Positions 34,169-42,568 of a DNA stretch of 64,000 nucleotides are shown here, piece by piece (the first letter of the stretch is position 1; every line of letters starts with the position of its first letter). Position numbers and translations under genes: made by a program. Below the pieces are notes generated by a model that had not been told where the DNA came from, did not search any database, and worked only from the letters and a program-made list of their open reading frames with translations. The DNA is taken from the NCBI RefSeq assembly GCF_023015625.1, contig NZ_JALKAH010000004.1:372001-436000 (forward strand), written 5' to 3'. This DNA comes from Yoonia sp. F2084L (GTDB lineage Bacteria; Pseudomonadota; Alphaproteobacteria; Rhodobacterales; Rhodobacteraceae).

Positions 34169-35746
34169 TCAATCAGCAAAAAGATGGGGGGTATCGGCAA
34201 GCGTGCGCGCCACCTCGGGCGACACGTTCAGGAATTGTGCAATAGCATGGGCGTTTTCATCAACTGCAGCGGTTTCTTTGATCCGGCTGGCTTGGGCAAA
34301 CTTAGCATCGCGGATCGCGTCGCGTTCGTAGATCATGTCATGGCGGATCGTGGGCAGCAGCCGCGCCAGCGTCGCCTCGCTGGTCTGCGGTCCCGCAAGA
34401 CCTACCCGCATCGCGTGACCCACTAAATAATCATCGTCAAAACTACACTCGATTTCCAGCAACCGAACCGTTGCACGGTCCGCAAAGAAATCCCGCATCA
34501 GATCAAGGCTTGAGGTATCCAGGCAGATCACCAAACGGTCACTGTCGTAGTGATCGAACAACATCCGCATCAGCGCCCTACGATGACGCCCGCGCTTTTG
34601 CAGCGAACTTTCAATCCCACCCAGATCAGGAAGGTTGGTATCATCCTCATTGAAGAGATACTCAATCGCCGGGATATTTGTGTGGTGCCCGATCGCCGCA
34701 ACCAGCCGCTTTGCGACATGCCATTTCTTGCAGGCAATGATCATCAACTCGCGGCTACGGCCCAGCGTGGTTTCATTTTCCCAAAATCGCGGCGCAAAGC
34801 GGCGGCCACTGCGGCCGCGCCCTGTCAGGAACTCAAACAGATTGCGCCCTTCATCCGAGATCACAAAATCCATCTTATCGCTGGCATAAAGCGCGCCCAG
34901 ACGGGTCCGTAGATCCGCAGCCTCTGCGCTGATCTTGCGCGCAAAAAGTGACCCTTGCCCCAAAAGCAGATCATAGTGGTCATTGTAAAACGTCACCGGC
35001 ATCCCGTAGTCCGAGAACATCAGAAACGTCAGCGTCCGGTTTTCAATCTCGCGGGCGGGCACCAGATGGCGCACGAGCGTTTGAAAAAATGTCTCATCGG
35101 GAATCCACGTTGTACGAAAGAAACGCATCACATCACGGCGGGCATAGGCGAATTCAAGCACGGCTTCGACGGTTTGACGCCGCAGGCACCACCACTGACT
35201 GCCGATCATGATCTGCAAATCATCCGGGATTTTACGGGTCATCTTGAAGCGTTTTTGGAGTTCCAGTGCCGTGTAGAACCGCCGCTTTTGCGTGCGTTCA
35301 TTAAAGAAGTGGCGATAGATCAGACGCTCTTCGCGAAAGCCCGTCTTGATCCAGTTGCTGTCAAAGAAATCATGGCTCTCGACATAATCGACGTCATTCT
35401 CGTCCAGCATCTGATGGGCGAAACCGGCAGACTTAATCGGCATGCAGTCACCTGACACCATGTAAAAATGGGTCGCGCGCGGAAAGCCATTCACTGCCGC
35501 TTCCACCGCATGCAGGGTCGCCTGCACCAGGCTCCACTCGCCCCAACCGCATTTCACGCGGCGCTTGGCAAAGGCCACATTGGGATTATCCGACAGTGAT
35601 GACTGGATGCTGCGATAATCCTCTGCTGACGCGGACGCATCAAAATGGATCGCAATATAGTCACCCGCCGCCGTCAACTGCTCAGCCTGCCGCACAATGG
35701 CAGCTGGGTTCTTGTGACACAGCAGGATAAAGGCAATGCGGGCCAT
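34169..35746 (-). CDS. GT14 (Core-2/I-branching) glycosyltransferase with extra C-terminal domain
   Basis: 525 aa. The first 300 residues are a beta-1,6-N-acetylglucosaminyltransferase-type GT14 domain: MARIAFILLCHKNPAAIV, IAIHFDASAS, CGWGEWSLVQATLHAVEAA, HFYMVSGDCMPIKS, GSQWWCLRRQTVEAVLEF, WIPDETFFQTL. The remaining 220 residues (LGRSRELMIIACKKWHVAKR onward) form a separate domain like DUF5928 in roseobacters. No membrane segment. The open frame extends upstream to 36004 but overlaps the divergent sulfotransferase gene. With that neighbour it probably builds and sulfates a surface glycan. Confidence 0.85.
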   Translation of the reverse strand: MARIAFILLCHKNPAAIVRQAEQLTAAGDYIAIHFDASASAEDYRSIQSSLSDNPNVAFAKRRVKCGWGEWSLVQATLHAVEAAVNGFPRATHFYMVSGDCMPIKSAGFAHQMLDENDVDYVESHDFFDSNWIKTGFREERLIYRHFFNERTQKRRFYTALELQKRFKMTRKIPDDLQIMIGSQWWCLRRQTVEAVLEFAYARRDVMRFFRTTWIPDETFFQTLVRHLVPAREIENRTLTFLMFSDYGMPVTFYNDHYDLLLGQGSLFARKISAEAADLRTRLGALYASDKMDFVISDEGRNLFEFLTGRGRSGRRFAPRFWENETTLGRSRELMIIACKKWHVAKRLVAAIGHHTNIPAIEYLFNEDDTNLPDLGGIESSLQKRGRHRRALMRMLFDHYDSDRLVICLDTSSLDLMRDFFADRATVRLLEIECSFDDDYLVGHAMRVGLAGPQTSEATLARLLPTIRHDMIYERDAIRDAKFAQASRIKETAAVDENAHAIAQFLNVSPEVARTLADTPHLFAD

Positions 35747-35866
35747 GGGTGCGCGATCAATCCTTACTTCGCAAATTCCGCCTAAGGCTGTCATAACGCG
35801 AACAGACATTGAAGTGACAGGGTTTCTTTGCTTTGAAGAAAGCGGAGTAGTAAGAGGAATAAGTTG

Positions 35867-36685
35867 GTGGCGCATTTTCCCGGAACATGGATGACCCAAA
35901 GCGAAAGCGTGGTGTATCGCGTCGTACCCAAATGCGCCTGTTCGACCATTGGTCAGATCATGTATTACTCGGATCATGGGGAATTCTTCGACGGTGACAT
36001 TCACGACGCCAAGTCAGGCATTCACAAATGGGCGATGGACGACAGCAAGCCGGTGATTGCGGCAAATGTAAAAGCGCACAAAAGCTACGCCTTTACCTGT
36101 GTGCGTAATCCCTACACCCGTATTCTGTCGTCGTTTTTCGATAAGATCTGCGGCGTCCAACGAAACGGCAAGTATTATCGCGGCAACCTTGTACCACTTC
36201 TGATTCAGAAATACGGAATCGAAGTCGGCGATCCTGATACCGGTTTCGAATTCGATCAGATTAAAAGCTTCCGCCGCTTTTTGCTGTTTGCCCGCGATAC
36301 CATCCGCTGGCGCCGTCCGATGGAGCCGGACATTCACTGGTCAGCCATGTCGGGTCACATCTCAACCTACATCGCCAATGGCGGGCGCTACGATAAGATC
36401 TTCTGGACGGAACAGTTCAACGACGGGATGCAAGATGTGCTGAACGGGATTGAGACCGCGCACCCTATCAATCTGGCAGAAATTCCACGCTTCAATGAAA
36501 GCGAAGGGCATGGTCCAAAGCGGGCGCACCCGGTTGAGGACTATTTTGACGATCTGTCGATGCATCTGATTTACGAGATCTACAAAAAGGACTTTCGGAT
36601 CTTCAAATATGATTTTGAGAACCCCGCCAACAAGATGCCGATAGGCGAGATTGATCTGGACGAGGTGCACGCGAAACTGGGCTAG
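35867..36685 (+). CDS. Sulfotransferase family 2 protein
   Basis: 272 aa. The 5'-phosphosulfate loop is VVPKCACSTIGQIMY and the 3'-phosphate motif is CVRNPYTRILSSFFDKI, so PAPS binding is expected. GTG at 35867 has AGAGGA 8 bases upstream; TTG at 35864 is an alternative. Sulfotransfer_2 enzymes sulfate carbohydrates. Divergent from the GT14 gene and 112 bases upstream of an unknown gene on the same strand. Confidence 0.85.
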   Translation: MAHFPGTWMTQSESVVYRVVPKCACSTIGQIMYYSDHGEFFDGDIHDAKSGIHKWAMDDSKPVIAANVKAHKSYAFTCVRNPYTRILSSFFDKICGVQRNGKYYRGNLVPLLIQKYGIEVGDPDTGFEFDQIKSFRRFLLFARDTIRWRRPMEPDIHWSAMSGHISTYIANGGRYDKIFWTEQFNDGMQDVLNGIETAHPINLAEIPRFNESEGHGPKRAHPVEDYFDDLSMHLIYEIYKKDFRIFKYDFENPANKMPIGEIDLDEVHAKLG

Positions 36686-36797
36686 GCCCCGCCTGCAACT
36701 GACCACCGCAAATATTTTCAACGATGCAAAGCCTTTCGCCTCGACTGTGACAGGGCTGGGTCTACATGCTTGATCGTAAGCATAAAGGAACCTGTGC

Positions 36798-37517
36798 GTG
36801 TCAATTGTTCTTATTCTGGGCAGTGGCCCAAATGTGGTGGCCTGCCGCGATTGGCCGCGCGATCCATTTGATCGGATTATCGCGATCAATAACGCCTGGG
36901 CCGTGCGCCCCGATTGGGATGATCTGATCCATCCTGATGACTTTCCAGCAGAACGGATGCCGGTCGATATGACAGCCAGCCAGCGGATTATCCGCGCCGC
37001 GGACTATGTACCGCTGCAAAACACGCTTGGCGGGTTTGTCTATGCTGGTGGCACGATGGCGTTCACGGCGTCCTATTGGGCCTTGGCGGCGCTCAAGCCG
37101 CGCGTGATCGCCGTGTTGGGTTGCGATATGGTCTATGCCGGGGCCAGCAAGACTCATTTCTATGGCACAGGCACCGCCGATCCCTTGCGCGAGGATGTTA
37201 CCTTGCGTTCACTTGAGGCAAAATCGGCCCGCCTGATGGCGATCGCGGCCCGTCAAAACTGCGCGATGGTGAACCTTTCAACCGATGAAAGCCGATTGAT
37301 CTTTCCGCGCGGGACCCAAGACACTGTTGCGCAGGCAAAACCTGTCATACTCGATCAAGGCGCGATTGATGCGGCTTTGGCCGAGGAAACACGTTTGGAT
37401 TACTATGTGCCGTCAGGCAAATACTGGAAAGAAGAAGACCGCTTTGATGTATCAGCCATCGATGCGCTGGATGCGCTTTGGCTTAAATCAGCCCTTCCGC
37501 TGCAAACAGGGTCTTAA
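36798..37517 (+). CDS. Unknown protein with Rossmann-like N-terminus, glycan-cluster neighbour
   Basis: 239 aa. It starts MSIVLILGSGPNVVACRDWP, continues RIIAINNAW and DDLIHPDDFPAERMP, with later GCDMVYAGASKTHFYGTG. The GSGPN start and NNAW strand recall nucleotide-sugar-binding folds such as DUF115/MptE-like and GT42 sialyltransferases, but I cannot assign it. No signal or membrane segment. It follows the sulfotransferase gene and its last 35 bases overlap the 3' end of the adenosine kinase gene on the other strand. Confidence 0.75.
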   Translation: MSIVLILGSGPNVVACRDWPRDPFDRIIAINNAWAVRPDWDDLIHPDDFPAERMPVDMTASQRIIRAADYVPLQNTLGGFVYAGGTMAFTASYWALAALKPRVIAVLGCDMVYAGASKTHFYGTGTADPLREDVTLRSLEAKSARLMAIAARQNCAMVNLSTDESRLIFPRGTQDTVAQAKPVILDQGAIDAALAEETRLDYYVPSGKYWKEEDRFDVSAIDALDALWLKSALPLQTGS

Positions 37518-38472
37518 GATCCGCCTTGGGGCGCGGCCCGATGTGTCCAATCACTTCTGCTGCCGCAACAACCCCCATACGCCCGCAAGTTTCAAGCGAT
37601 TGACCGGTTGTGAACCCGTAAAGGAACCCTGCCGCAAACTGATCACCCGCGCCGGTCGCATCGACAGGCACAACCTTTTGCACCGGGACTTCAATCCGTT
37701 TATCGCCTTGAAGCAAAATCACCGGATCGCCTGAACACGTACAAACAACGGTTTCACAGACGGCACTGGCCTGAGCGAGTGCGGCTGACAAATCGTCCGT
37801 TTCATAAAGCGTGGTCCATTCGGCAGCATTGCCAAGAACGAAATCCATTTCTTCTGCCACCAAGCGTTGAAAGTCGGCACGGTGCCGGTCTGCACAGAAC
37901 GGATCGGACAAGGTAATACCAGAGCGCCCACCGGCCGCACGCATGGATTGCGCAGCAGCAGTGAATGCGGTTTTGCCGTCTGGTTTGTCGAACAGATACC
38001 CTTCAAGAAAGAGTATCTTGCCGCCATCAAACAATGCCTCGGACACATCAACCTGTCCCAAATCCGCACCTGCGCCCAGATAGGTGTTCATCGAGCGTTC
38101 GCCATCAGGCGAGACGAAGATCATCGAACGGGACGTAGGGGCCGCTGCTACGGCGGAGGGTGGATTTGGAAAAGCCGTTCCTGCGTCCTCCATGCCCTTG
38201 GCGTAAAACCGGCCCAGCGCGTCATCCTTGACCTTGCCGATGAATGCGGTCGACAGGCCCAGACTGCCCAAACCTGCGATCGTATTTGCAACCGATCCAC
38301 CGGGGGTTTCGGTCCGGTCAGTCATCGCGCCGTAAAGCACCTCGGCCCGGTCCCGTTCGACCAGTTGCATGATGCCTTTTTCGATCCCCATGTGATCAAG
38401 GAATGTATCGGCGGCATGTCCAATCACATCGACAATTGCATTGCCGATGCCGATGACGTCGTAATTACTCAT
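37483..38472 (-). CDS. PfkB family adenosine kinase
   Basis: 329 aa ribokinase-fold enzyme. N-terminal DVIGIGNAIVDVIGHA, GGSVANTIAGLGSLG, and the C-terminal PfkB signature VDATGAGDQFAAGFLYG with the catalytic Asp. The N-terminus and GERSMNTYLGA fit bacterial adenosine kinase, which makes AMP from adenosine. The ATG overlaps the nth stop by 4 bases, so the pair is coupled. The last 35 bases are convergent with the unknown gene at 36798. Confidence 0.92.
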   Translation of the reverse strand: MSNYDVIGIGNAIVDVIGHAADTFLDHMGIEKGIMQLVERDRAEVLYGAMTDRTETPGGSVANTIAGLGSLGLSTAFIGKVKDDALGRFYAKGMEDAGTAFPNPPSAVAAAPTSRSMIFVSPDGERSMNTYLGAGADLGQVDVSEALFDGGKILFLEGYLFDKPDGKTAFTAAAQSMRAAGGRSGITLSDPFCADRHRADFQRLVAEEMDFVLGNAAEWTTLYETDDLSAALAQASAVCETVVCTCSGDPVILLQGDKRIEVPVQKVVPVDATGAGDQFAAGFLYGFTTGQSLETCGRMGVVAAAEVIGHIGPRPKADLKTLFAAEGLI

Positions 38473-39113
38473 AGGTTTTTGTCCTCAAACATACAAAGAT
38501 CGCGGATCAAACAAGCCGCGCATTTAGGTTTTCGCGCCACGCAGATGTAGCGGCCATGCAGTATCATCCAATGATGTGCATGAAGTTGAAAATCAGCTGG
38601 TATATGATCCTCAATCGCGCGTTCCACCGCATCCACGTCCTTACCGGGTGCTACACCACTGCGGTTACCAAAACGGAAAATATGGGTGTCGACAGCTTGC
38701 GCGGGCTGGCCCCACCACATGTTCAGGACGACATTGGCCGTCTTGCGGCCCACACCAGGTAGCGATTGCAAGGCGGCGCGGGAGTTCGGCACCTCACCAC
38801 CATAGTCATCGACCAAAATCTGGCTCATCTTGATGACGTTTTTCGCCTTTTGACGGAACAGGCCAATGGTCTTGATATGTTCGGTCACGCCTTCAAGCCC
38901 CAGATCGAGCATCTTTTGCGGCGTGTCGGCAATTTTGAATAGTTCACGGGTCGCCTTGTTCACGCCAGCATCTGTGGCCTGCGCGGATAAAGCGACAGCC
39001 ACAACAAGCGTGTAGACGTTCACATGTTCCAATTCGCCCTTCGGTTCCGCCTCGGCGGCCTGAAAGCGCGTAAAAATCTCGCGAATGGTATGATAATCAA
39101 GCTGTTTTGCCAT
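38469..39113 (-). CDS. nth: Endonuclease III
   Basis: 214 aa. The HhH motif with the catalytic Lys is LPGVGRKTANVVL, the catalytic Asp is in AVDTHIFRFGNR, and the 4Fe-4S ligands follow C-x6-C-x2-C-x5-C in CVARKPKCAACLIRDLC. It removes oxidised pyrimidines and cuts AP sites in base excision repair. Start MAKQLDYHTI; the frame is open 12 codons upstream. Overlaps adenosine kinase by 4 bases and diverges from the AraC-Ogt fusion. Confidence 0.96.
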   Translation of the reverse strand: MAKQLDYHTIREIFTRFQAAEAEPKGELEHVNVYTLVVAVALSAQATDAGVNKATRELFKIADTPQKMLDLGLEGVTEHIKTIGLFRQKAKNVIKMSQILVDDYGGEVPNSRAALQSLPGVGRKTANVVLNMWWGQPAQAVDTHIFRFGNRSGVAPGKDVDAVERAIEDHIPADFQLHAHHWMILHGRYICVARKPKCAACLIRDLCMFEDKNL

Positions 39114-39208
39114 GCGAACCCGTATGCCTTGAAGGGCATGAGGGAGCAAGCGTCAGATGCGCAATTTCCGGGTCGCACTGCGGGGCGGTTGCCCCTAATT
39201 TGAACGGT

Positions 39209-40063
39209 ATGGAACAGACAGAGACATATCACTACCAAGTCATGCGCCGCGCTATCGAAGCGATTGATGCCGCAGGCGACGAACCGCAAACGCTGGCTGA
39301 TCTTGCCACCGACATGAACATGAGCCCTGCGCATTTTCAGCGGCTTTTTTCGACGTGGGTTGGTGTGTCCCCCAAACGCTATCAGCAGTATCTGACTTTG
39401 TCCCACGCCAAGACGTTGCTCCGGGACCGGTTCACGACCTTGGAAACAGCACATGCGGTTGGGCTGTCCGGCAGCGGGCGCTTGCATGACCTTTTCGTGC
39501 GGTGGGAAGCAATGAGCCCCGGCGACTATGCCCGCGATGGGGCAGACCTCACGATTTTCTGGGGATGGTTTGAAAGCCACTTTGGCCCCGCGATGGTCAT
39601 GGGCACGGATCGCGGCATCTGCGGGTTGGCCTTCGCCGCTGAGGCAGGACCAGAACCCGCGATGGCAGACCTTCAGTCACGCTGGCCCAAGGCATCATTC
39701 GTCGAAGACCCCGCCTTCCTGCGCCCATGGGCCCAGGCCGCGCTTGGCATGACCGGCGAAACCAAGCTGCATATGATTGGTGCACCGTTTCAGTTGAAGG
39801 TTTGGGAGGCGCTGCTGACCATTCCGTCAGGGCATGTCACCACCTACTCCGAGATCGCACAATCCATCGGCAATCCAAAGGCCGTGCGCGCCGTTGGCAC
39901 CGCCGTCGGGCGCAACCCGGTCAGTTGGCTGATCCCGTGCCACCGCGCCCTGCGCAAATCTGGCGCTTTGGGCGGCTATCATTGGGGTCTGCCGGTCAAG
40001 CGCGCGATGCTCGCGTGGGAGTCTGCGCGGGCGGATGCGCAAATCGAAAATGTCGTAAAATAG
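39209..40063 (+). CDS. AraC-type HTH fused to methylated-DNA--protein-cysteine methyltransferase (Ada-like)
   Basis: 284 aa. An AraC HTH comes first (TLADLATDMNMSPAHFQRLF, SHAKTLLRDRFTTLETAHAV), then an Ogt domain with acceptor motif WLIPCHRALRKSG and the TYSEIAQSIGNPKAVRAVG helix. The N-terminal zinc/Cys domain that makes Ada a methylphosphotriester sensor is absent, so it can repair O6-alkylguanine but probably not sense damage like E. coli Ada. Start ATG at 39209; the earlier frame overlaps nth. Confidence 0.92.
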   Translation: MEQTETYHYQVMRRAIEAIDAAGDEPQTLADLATDMNMSPAHFQRLFSTWVGVSPKRYQQYLTLSHAKTLLRDRFTTLETAHAVGLSGSGRLHDLFVRWEAMSPGDYARDGADLTIFWGWFESHFGPAMVMGTDRGICGLAFAAEAGPEPAMADLQSRWPKASFVEDPAFLRPWAQAALGMTGETKLHMIGAPFQLKVWEALLTIPSGHVTTYSEIAQSIGNPKAVRAVGTAVGRNPVSWLIPCHRALRKSGALGGYHWGLPVKRAMLAWESARADAQIENVVK

Positions 40064-40169
40064 GCAAAACCCTGCTGGTCGCGGGGCCGTTATTGGATAT
40101 CATGGGGGAAATGGGCATAAGCTGACCCATCGAACAGGTGCAATTTGCGCACCCATACAAAATGGAACC

Positions 40170-40832
40170 ATGACCATGACAATTAAGAAATTTCCCCTCG
40201 TGCTGGCCGCTGCATCGCTGACATTCGTTGCTGCCTGTGACCCAGCGGGCCCGAACCAGATGCAAAACACCCAGCAAGGCGCGCTGATTGGCGCAGGCGC
40301 AGGTGCCGTCTTGGGTGCACTGACTAACAATGACGGCAGTGTGCGCGAGCGCAACCAGGCAGCGCTGATTGGTGCGGCCCTGGGTGCAGGCGTTGGTGCG
40401 GGCGTTGGTAACTCGCTTGACCGTCAAGCAGAAGAGCTGCGTCGCGCGCTGCGCAATGATGTGGGTGTGTCCAACAACGGAAACAACCTTGTTGTTGTCC
40501 TGAGCCAGGACCTTCTCTTTGCAACAAACAGCACGCAGGTATCCAGAGTATCCCAGAACGAATTGCGGATCGTCGCGAATTCACTCAACCAGTATCCGAA
40601 CACAACCGTGAACGTCATCGGCCACACTGACAACGTCGGTGATGCATCCTTTAACCAAGGGCTATCCGAGCGCCGTGCGCAGGCCGTGTCTGCGATCCTG
40701 TTGGGTGGTGGCGTATCACCAAACCGCATCCGCTCTATCGGTGCAGGCGAGAACAACCCGATTGCGTCCAACCTGAACGCCTCTGGCCGTCAGATGAACC
40801 GCCGGGTCGAGATTGTAATCACACCCAACTAA
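40170..40832 (+). CDS. OmpA-family lipoprotein (YiaD-like)
   Basis: 220 aa. Signal with lipobox (LTFVAAC), a Gly-zipper region (GALIGAGAGAVLGAL ... GAALGAGVGAGVGNSLDRQ), and a C-terminal OmpA domain with peptidoglycan-binding residues (VNVIGHTDNVGDASFNQGLS, RIRSIGAGENNPIASN, RQMNRRVEIVI). It tethers the outer membrane to peptidoglycan. Start is 40170 or 40176. Followed by a strong terminator. Confidence 0.93.
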   Translation: MTMTIKKFPLVLAAASLTFVAACDPAGPNQMQNTQQGALIGAGAGAVLGALTNNDGSVRERNQAALIGAALGAGVGAGVGNSLDRQAEELRRALRNDVGVSNNGNNLVVVLSQDLLFATNSTQVSRVSQNELRIVANSLNQYPNTTVNVIGHTDNVGDASFNQGLSERRAQAVSAILLGGGVSPNRIRSIGAGENNPIASNLNASGRQMNRRVEIVITPN

Positions 40833-40858
40833 GGGCTGCAAATAATTAGTCCTGTGAA

Positions 40859-40889
40859 GGGGTTGCAGAGATGCAGCCCCTTTCTTGTT
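40859..40889 (+). terminator. Intrinsic terminator of the OmpA lipoprotein gene
   Basis: Stem GGGGTTGCA / TGCAGCCCC (one T-G pair) with a GAGA tetraloop, followed by TTTCTTGTT. Confidence 0.85.
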
Positions 40890-40924
40890 GAAGATGCCCA
40901 TTTTTGGTCATATCATTTGACCAA
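40888..40924 (+). promoter_or_regulatory. Promoter and palindromic operator of the FadR-type regulator
   Basis: A -35 TTGAAG (40888-40893) and -10 TATCAT (40911-40916) are 17 bases apart. The inverted repeat TTGGTCA / TGACCAA (40904-40924) covers the -10. It equals the glcD operator at 17 of 21 positions, with the same TTGGT-N11-ACCAA frame and a shared ATAT left of centre. Autoregulation is the simplest reading. Confidence 0.6.
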
Positions 40925-40942
40925 TCCAAGGCGGTTGGTCTG

Positions 40943-41710
40943 ATGCCATTTGAACCCATTCAGCAAGAAAAACTGTCGCACGGCGTCATTCGCCAGATCG
41001 AAGGGTTGATCCTGCGTGGCATCCTGCGCCCCGGTGAAAGACTGCCCTCTGAACGCGAGCTCAGCGAGCGAATGAGCGTGTCGCGCCCTTCTCTGCGTGA
41101 GGCGCTCGCGGATCTGCAAGACCGGGGTCTGCTAACCTCAAAGGCCGGAGCAGGCGTCTATGTGGCCGATGTCTTGGGCTCAGCATTTTCACCCGCGCTT
41201 GTGACCCTATTCGCGACGCACGATGAGGCCGTCTTCGACTACATCAGCTTTCGCCGCGACATGGAGGGGTTGGCCGCAGAACGCGCGGCGCGTCTGGCCA
41301 GCGATACCGACCTCAAGGTTATCAATACGATCTTTAAAAGGATGGAGGCCGCCCACCAAAAGCGGAACCCGGCGGATGAGGCCCATCTGGACGCTGATTT
41401 CCATCTGTCGATCATTGAGGCAAGCCATAACATCATCATGCTGCACATGATGCGGTCAATGTATGAACTGCTGCGCGAAGGCGTGTTCTATAACCGGACG
41501 ATTATGTTCAAGCAGCGCATGACCCGTGACACGCTGCTGGACCAGCACCGCACGATCAACACCGCCTTGCAGAACCGCGATCCTGTTGGCGCACGCAAGG
41601 CGATTGAAGCCCATCTAAGCTTTGTTGAAGGGGCGCTATCAGATCAGCAAAAGGCCGACCGGAATGAAGCGTTTGCGCAAAAGCGGCTAGAGCATGAGGT
41701 GGGGCGCTAG
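40943..41710 (+). CDS. FadR/GntR family regulator (FCD type), probable glycolate regulator
   Basis: 255 aa. Winged helix (GVIRQIEGLILRGILRPGER, LPSERELSERMSVSRPSLRE) and a C-terminal FCD domain (YISFRRDMEGLAAERAARLA, EAHLDADFHLSIIEASHN, DQHRTINTALQNRDPVGARK). The DxxxH and later His residues of the FCD metal site are present. The PdhR/LldR/GlcC branch binds small organic acids. I choose ATG 40943, because the frame open from TTG 40904 would put the operator inside the gene. The shared palindrome suggests it controls itself and glcDEF. Confidence 0.9.
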   Translation: MPFEPIQQEKLSHGVIRQIEGLILRGILRPGERLPSERELSERMSVSRPSLREALADLQDRGLLTSKAGAGVYVADVLGSAFSPALVTLFATHDEAVFDYISFRRDMEGLAAERAARLASDTDLKVINTIFKRMEAAHQKRNPADEAHLDADFHLSIIEASHNIIMLHMMRSMYELLREGVFYNRTIMFKQRMTRDTLLDQHRTINTALQNRDPVGARKAIEAHLSFVEGALSDQQKADRNEAFAQKRLEHEVGR

Positions 41711-42447
41711 CCCTGATGCGACCCCCGGATCAATTCTGCCCAAAGCCAGATCGCAATAACCGTCTGCATCGCAATTCCGATCAGGACAAACGGGTGCATG
41801 ATGCCCGCGTATTGGCTTAGAAATACTGCGATATTCCACAGCCAGTGCCAGATAATTAAAGGCCAAAGGTTGCCAATCCGCACCGCAATCGGTGCAAGAT
41901 AGAACCCAACGAGCACTGCAAAAAGCACTTGCTGCGATGCGCCCGCCAACTCTTGGTCGCCCAAACCGTTGACCAGATGGAATGCGCCAAAAAGCACCGC
42001 ACTAAGCGCCATTGCCTGTGGTAGTGTTAGCTGCGCCATAGCACCGCGCAACAGGATCCCGCGGAAAAGAACCTCTTCCCCAAAGGCAACCAACAGCGGC
42101 GTGGTGATCAGCAGGAACAGAAAACCACCGCCCAAACTGCGCAGGTCGTTGAGCGTTAAGACATCGGTGAGGCTCCAACCTATCACGCCAAGCACGGCCC
42201 AAGACGGTAGAAGCCAGATCAAACCAGACCACCGCAAAGCACCAAAACCGACATGCCGCCAGCCAAAGTAACGCATCACAACCAAGCAACAGAAGACCAC
42301 CGCGATGAGTTGAACCGGAAGCAATGCCGCCAAAGCGCCTTGGATATCAGCTGGTGCTTCGGAGATTTGGAAAACATAAAAAGTGGCCGCTGCGATCAAG
42401 GCGGTATAAGCTGCCGTCGCCCATATCCCGAGCCTGAGGCTAGGCAT
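41707..42447 (-). CDS. CPBP family intramembrane metalloprotease
   Basis: 246 aa, multi-pass. The CPBP (Abi) motifs are EEVLFRGILLRG (EExxxR) and FGAFHLVNGLG (H), with a third region NLWPLIIWHWLWNIAVF. These proteins resemble type II CAAX proteases and act in the membrane; no substrate is known. AGGAG lies 8 bases before the ATG at 42447. Its stop codon shares a palindromic CTAG with the stop of the convergent regulator gene (4-base overlap). Confidence 0.9.
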   Translation of the reverse strand: MPSLRLGIWATAAYTALIAAATFYVFQISEAPADIQGALAALLPVQLIAVVFCCLVVMRYFGWRHVGFGALRWSGLIWLLPSWAVLGVIGWSLTDVLTLNDLRSLGGGFLFLLITTPLLVAFGEEVLFRGILLRGAMAQLTLPQAMALSAVLFGAFHLVNGLGDQELAGASQQVLFAVLVGFYLAPIAVRIGNLWPLIIWHWLWNIAVFLSQYAGIMHPFVLIGIAMQTVIAIWLWAELIRGSHQG

Positions 42448-42510
42448 CGTCAAAACTCCTGCACTGCGCCCCGTTTGGTAGTGTCAAAGACCACCCTGCC
42501 CCTGTCAACG

Positions 42511-42545
42511 AAAAAGCCCAACTGCGGATTGCGCAATCGGGCTTT
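42511..42545 (-). terminator. Intrinsic terminator of the atp F0 operon
   Basis: On the minus strand, AAAGCCC pairs with GGGCTTT, with an inner GATTGCGCAATC palindrome, and is followed by a T-run (TTTTT). It lies 24 bases after atpF. Confidence 0.8.
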
Positions 42546-42568
42546 CAAATCTTAGTTTGCAAAAAGGC

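Noticed and set aside
35747-36004. 86-codon N-terminal extension of the GT14 gene
   Set aside because: It lies over the divergent sulfotransferase start and shows no domain; GT14 begins at MARIAFILL.
40904-40942. TTG start of the FadR-type regulator
   Set aside because: It would translate the operator and -10 box; family members begin near MPFEPIQ.
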